Source of the DNA: Chloroflexota bacterium
GTDB taxonomy: Bacteria > Chloroflexota > Anaerolineae > Anaerolineales > Villigracilaceae
Direction: 5' to 3'
DNA: 5,666 bases
Assembly: GCA_016191985.1 (NCBI GenBank)
Contig: JACPVB010000144.1
Span: 1 to 5,666, forward strand
Below are positions 3,985 through 5,666 of this stretch, piece after piece (the first letter of the stretch is position 1; every line of letters starts with the position of its first letter). The notes below the pieces were generated by a model. That model was given only the letters and a program-made list of their open reading frames with translations, made no database searches and was not told the DNA's origin. Both the position numbers and the translations under genes were made by a program.

Positions 3985-5666
3985 ATGGACAAACTTCAGC
4001 CTGGACAGATGCTTGGGACGTATCGCATTATCAGCCAGATCGGTGAGGGGGGTATGGCAACCGTTTATAAAGCGTATCAGTTATCCATGGATCGCAATGT
4101 AGCCATCAAGGTCTTGCCGGGTCAGTTGGCGCAAAGCGAGGAGTTTGTCAAACGCTTTCAACAGGAAGCACGCATCATTGCCAGGCTCGAGCACCCGTTT
4201 ATCCTGCCGGTCTTTGATTATGGGGAGGAAAATGGAATTGCTTATTTTGTCATGCGATATCTCGAAGCGGGGACATTGAAGGACAAAATGAATGTGGGAC
4301 AACTTCCATTGGATGAGATCGACCGCATCTTCACCCAACTGGCAGATGCCCTGGGATATGCCCATGCCCACGGAGTTGTCCACCGCGATTTGAAACCCGC
4401 CAACGCCTTGGTTGATTCAGAAGGCAACCTTTTTCTCACCGATTTTGGCATTGCAAAATTGCTGGAGAGCGCATCCCCACGCCTCACGCAAACCTCGGCC
4501 ATCATGGGCACGCCGGCCTATATCAGCCCCGAACAAGCGGCGGCGAATCCTGTGGACCAGCGCTCGGATATTTATTCGCTCGGCGTCATTCTTTATGAAA
4601 TGGTAACAGGGCGCGTCCCCTTTGTGGCCGATACGCCGCTGGCAGTCATCCTTAAACATCTCAAAGACCCTCTGCCCCCGCCTTCGACAGTTAAATCTGA
4701 TATCCCTCCATTCATTGAACAGGTGATCGTCAAAGCCCTTGCCAAAGATCCTGATGACCGCTTTAATAACACTGCTGAATTTGTTGCAGCCTGGAAGCGT
4801 GCGCTTGCTGGGTTGGGAGCGAAGTACATCGAGACGGAGAAGATTTCCACTCCACCACCGCGCCCGGCTTCTACCGTCGTTCATACTCAGGGGAAGCCTG
4901 CTCCTGCGACCCAGACATTGTCCAAATCTGGAAGTTCCGCAACGGGGCTGGTGATAGGTTGTGTTGTGATCATTTGTCTCCTGGCGGCAGCCGTAGGTGC
5001 ATTTGGATTTGCTTCGAGTCTTATGGACCAGCCTTCCTCTCCCACTGCCACAAGTATCCCCGCAGCAACGGACACCCTTGCACCAACCGTAATTCCTACC
5101 ATTCCCGCCAAGGTCATTTTGGAGGATGATTTTTCAAAAACAAATGTGATTTGGGGAACGCTTACAGATTCGGACAGTTCCATCGAATATTCCGCCGATA
5201 CCCTGCGCGTGATCATTTACACCGGGAACTGGTTTGTCTGGACCGGGCCGAATGACGTTGATTACGAGAATGTCCACGCGGAAGTGACCGTGACCAACAA
5301 TGACACCGACCAGTACACGGCCTTTGGGTTGATGTGCAACCAGCAGTCCGATGCCGATTCATATTATTACTTTGCCATAACACCCGCGGGACAATACGTG
5401 ATCGCGAAGACCGCAACCGGCGAGACGGATATTTTTCTTACAAACAACAACAACTGGGAATACTCGAATTTGATAAATCGAAATGCCTCAACCTATCGCG
5501 TCGGCGCGGACTGCGGGGCGAATGGCAAACTCACCCTCTATGTCGATGGACAGGAGATCGATTCGGCCACGGATACATCCTACACCAGAGGCGGCCTGGG
5601 CCTGATCGTCTGGAGCGCTGAAGACGCGAACAAAACAGACGTTTCCTTCGATGATTTTTTGGTGAC
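3985..5666 (+). CDS. Receptor-type Ser/Thr protein kinase (PknB-like) with jelly-roll ectodomain, 3' end cut
   Basis: The frame stays open for 560 codons to the window edge. The kinase domain occupies about residues 13-268 with every catalytic element: glycine loop IGEGGMATVY (19-28), VAIK lysine K42, helix C glutamate E61, HRDLKPAN (133-140), DFG (153-155), activation segment ending GTPAYISPE (175-183), D195 in RSDIYSLG, and R259. T168 and T170 in LTQTSAIMGT align with the two autophosphorylated threonines of Mycobacterium tuberculosis PknB. A Pro/Ser/Thr-rich juxtamembrane region (about 288-318) precedes one transmembrane helix (about 321-345). A Thr/Pro-rich linker leads to an outer beta-rich domain (about 376-560). 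That domain resembles concanavalin A-like/LamG jelly rolls: DDFS near its start, TLYVDGQEID, GGLGLIVW, and FDDFLV at the end. C451 and C510 could form a disulfide. The ending suggests few residues are missing. The outer domain probably senses a glycan or other ligand, which is inference. It has no PASTA repeats. Confidence 0.93.
   Translation, partial: MDKLQPGQMLGTYRIISQIGEGGMATVYKAYQLSMDRNVAIKVLPGQLAQSEEFVKRFQQEARIIARLEHPFILPVFDYGEENGIAYFVMRYLEAGTLKDKMNVGQLPLDEIDRIFTQLADALGYAHAHGVVHRDLKPANALVDSEGNLFLTDFGIAKLLESASPRLTQTSAIMGTPAYISPEQAAANPVDQRSDIYSLGVILYEMVTGRVPFVADTPLAVILKHLKDPLPPPSTVKSDIPPFIEQVIVKALAKDPDDRFNNTAEFVAAWKRALAGLGAKYIETEKISTPPPRPASTVVHTQGKPAPATQTLSKSGSSATGLVIGCVVIICLLAAAVGAFGFASSLMDQPSSPTATSIPAATDTLAPTVIPTIPAKVILEDDFSKTNVIWGTLTDSDSSIEYSADTLRVIIYTGNWFVWTGPNDVDYENVHAEVTVTNNDTDQYTAFGLMCNQQSDADSYYYFAITPAGQYVIAKTATGETDIFLTNNNNWEYSNLINRNASTYRVGADCGANGKLTLYVDGQEIDSATDTSYTRGGLGLIVWSAEDANKTDVSFDDFLV

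Noticed and set aside
4417..4884. Open frames on the - strand within the kinase gene
   Set aside because: They are arginine-rich shadows of a kinase domain whose every catalytic motif is intact on the + strand.

Overview
The window reads as a bacterial chromosome segment of roughly 50% GC. It most resembles an uncultured member of the Chloroflexota, class Anaerolineae. That placement is an inference from remembered protein styles (a PknB-type kinase with a jelly-roll ectodomain beside a lamin-tail protein, and the wording of the PrmA and Nudix sequences) and from the abundance of short palindromic intergenic repeats. No rRNA or other marker gene is present to confirm it. All eight recognised genes lie on the + strand. 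The first and the last are cut by the window edges.

Layout. 1-444: 3' part of a Nudix hydrolase gene. 428-614: a noncoding, repeat-rich element bounded by near-identical 15-bp palindromic ends; its left end supplies the last codons and the stop of the Nudix gene. 630-1013: CrcB/Fluc fluoride channel. 1023-1095: a second, unrelated palindromic repeat. 1112-1459: DUF190 (PII-like) protein, a known companion of CrcB. 1470-1760: an AT-rich 96-residue protein of unknown function. 1772-2740: PrmA, the methyltransferase of ribosomal protein L11, which carries a third palindromic repeat (2250-2314) read in frame through its coding sequence. 2773-3469: a type II toxin-antitoxin-like pair (ribbon-helix-helix antitoxin and DUF3368 PIN-like toxin) with a promoter candidate inside the prmA 3' end. 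3469-3960: a membrane-anchored lamin-tail-domain protein whose start overlaps the toxin stop. 3985-end: a receptor-type Ser/Thr protein kinase, nearly complete.

How the genes fit together. crcB and DUF190 form a recognised fluoride-related neighbourhood, although no fluoride riboswitch is visible upstream. The genes from DUF190 to prmA are spaced by only about 10 bases and could share a transcript. The toxin-antitoxin pair, the lamin-tail gene and the kinase are chained by overlaps or a 24-base gap, so transcription from the toxin-antitoxin promoter could continue into the kinase. The lamin-tail protein and the kinase ectodomain would both lie outside the membrane, which suggests a cell-surface sensing pair, but this is inference.

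The most notable point is that three different families of dispersed palindromic repeat occur within about 1.9 kb. One is translated inside an otherwise intact housekeeping enzyme, and another forms the end of a Nudix gene. I did not find an obviously new defence or mobile system. The strongest candidates for novelty are the repeat-derived insertion in PrmA, the small AT-rich orphan gene, and the coupling of a toxin gene to a lamin-tail/kinase pair.
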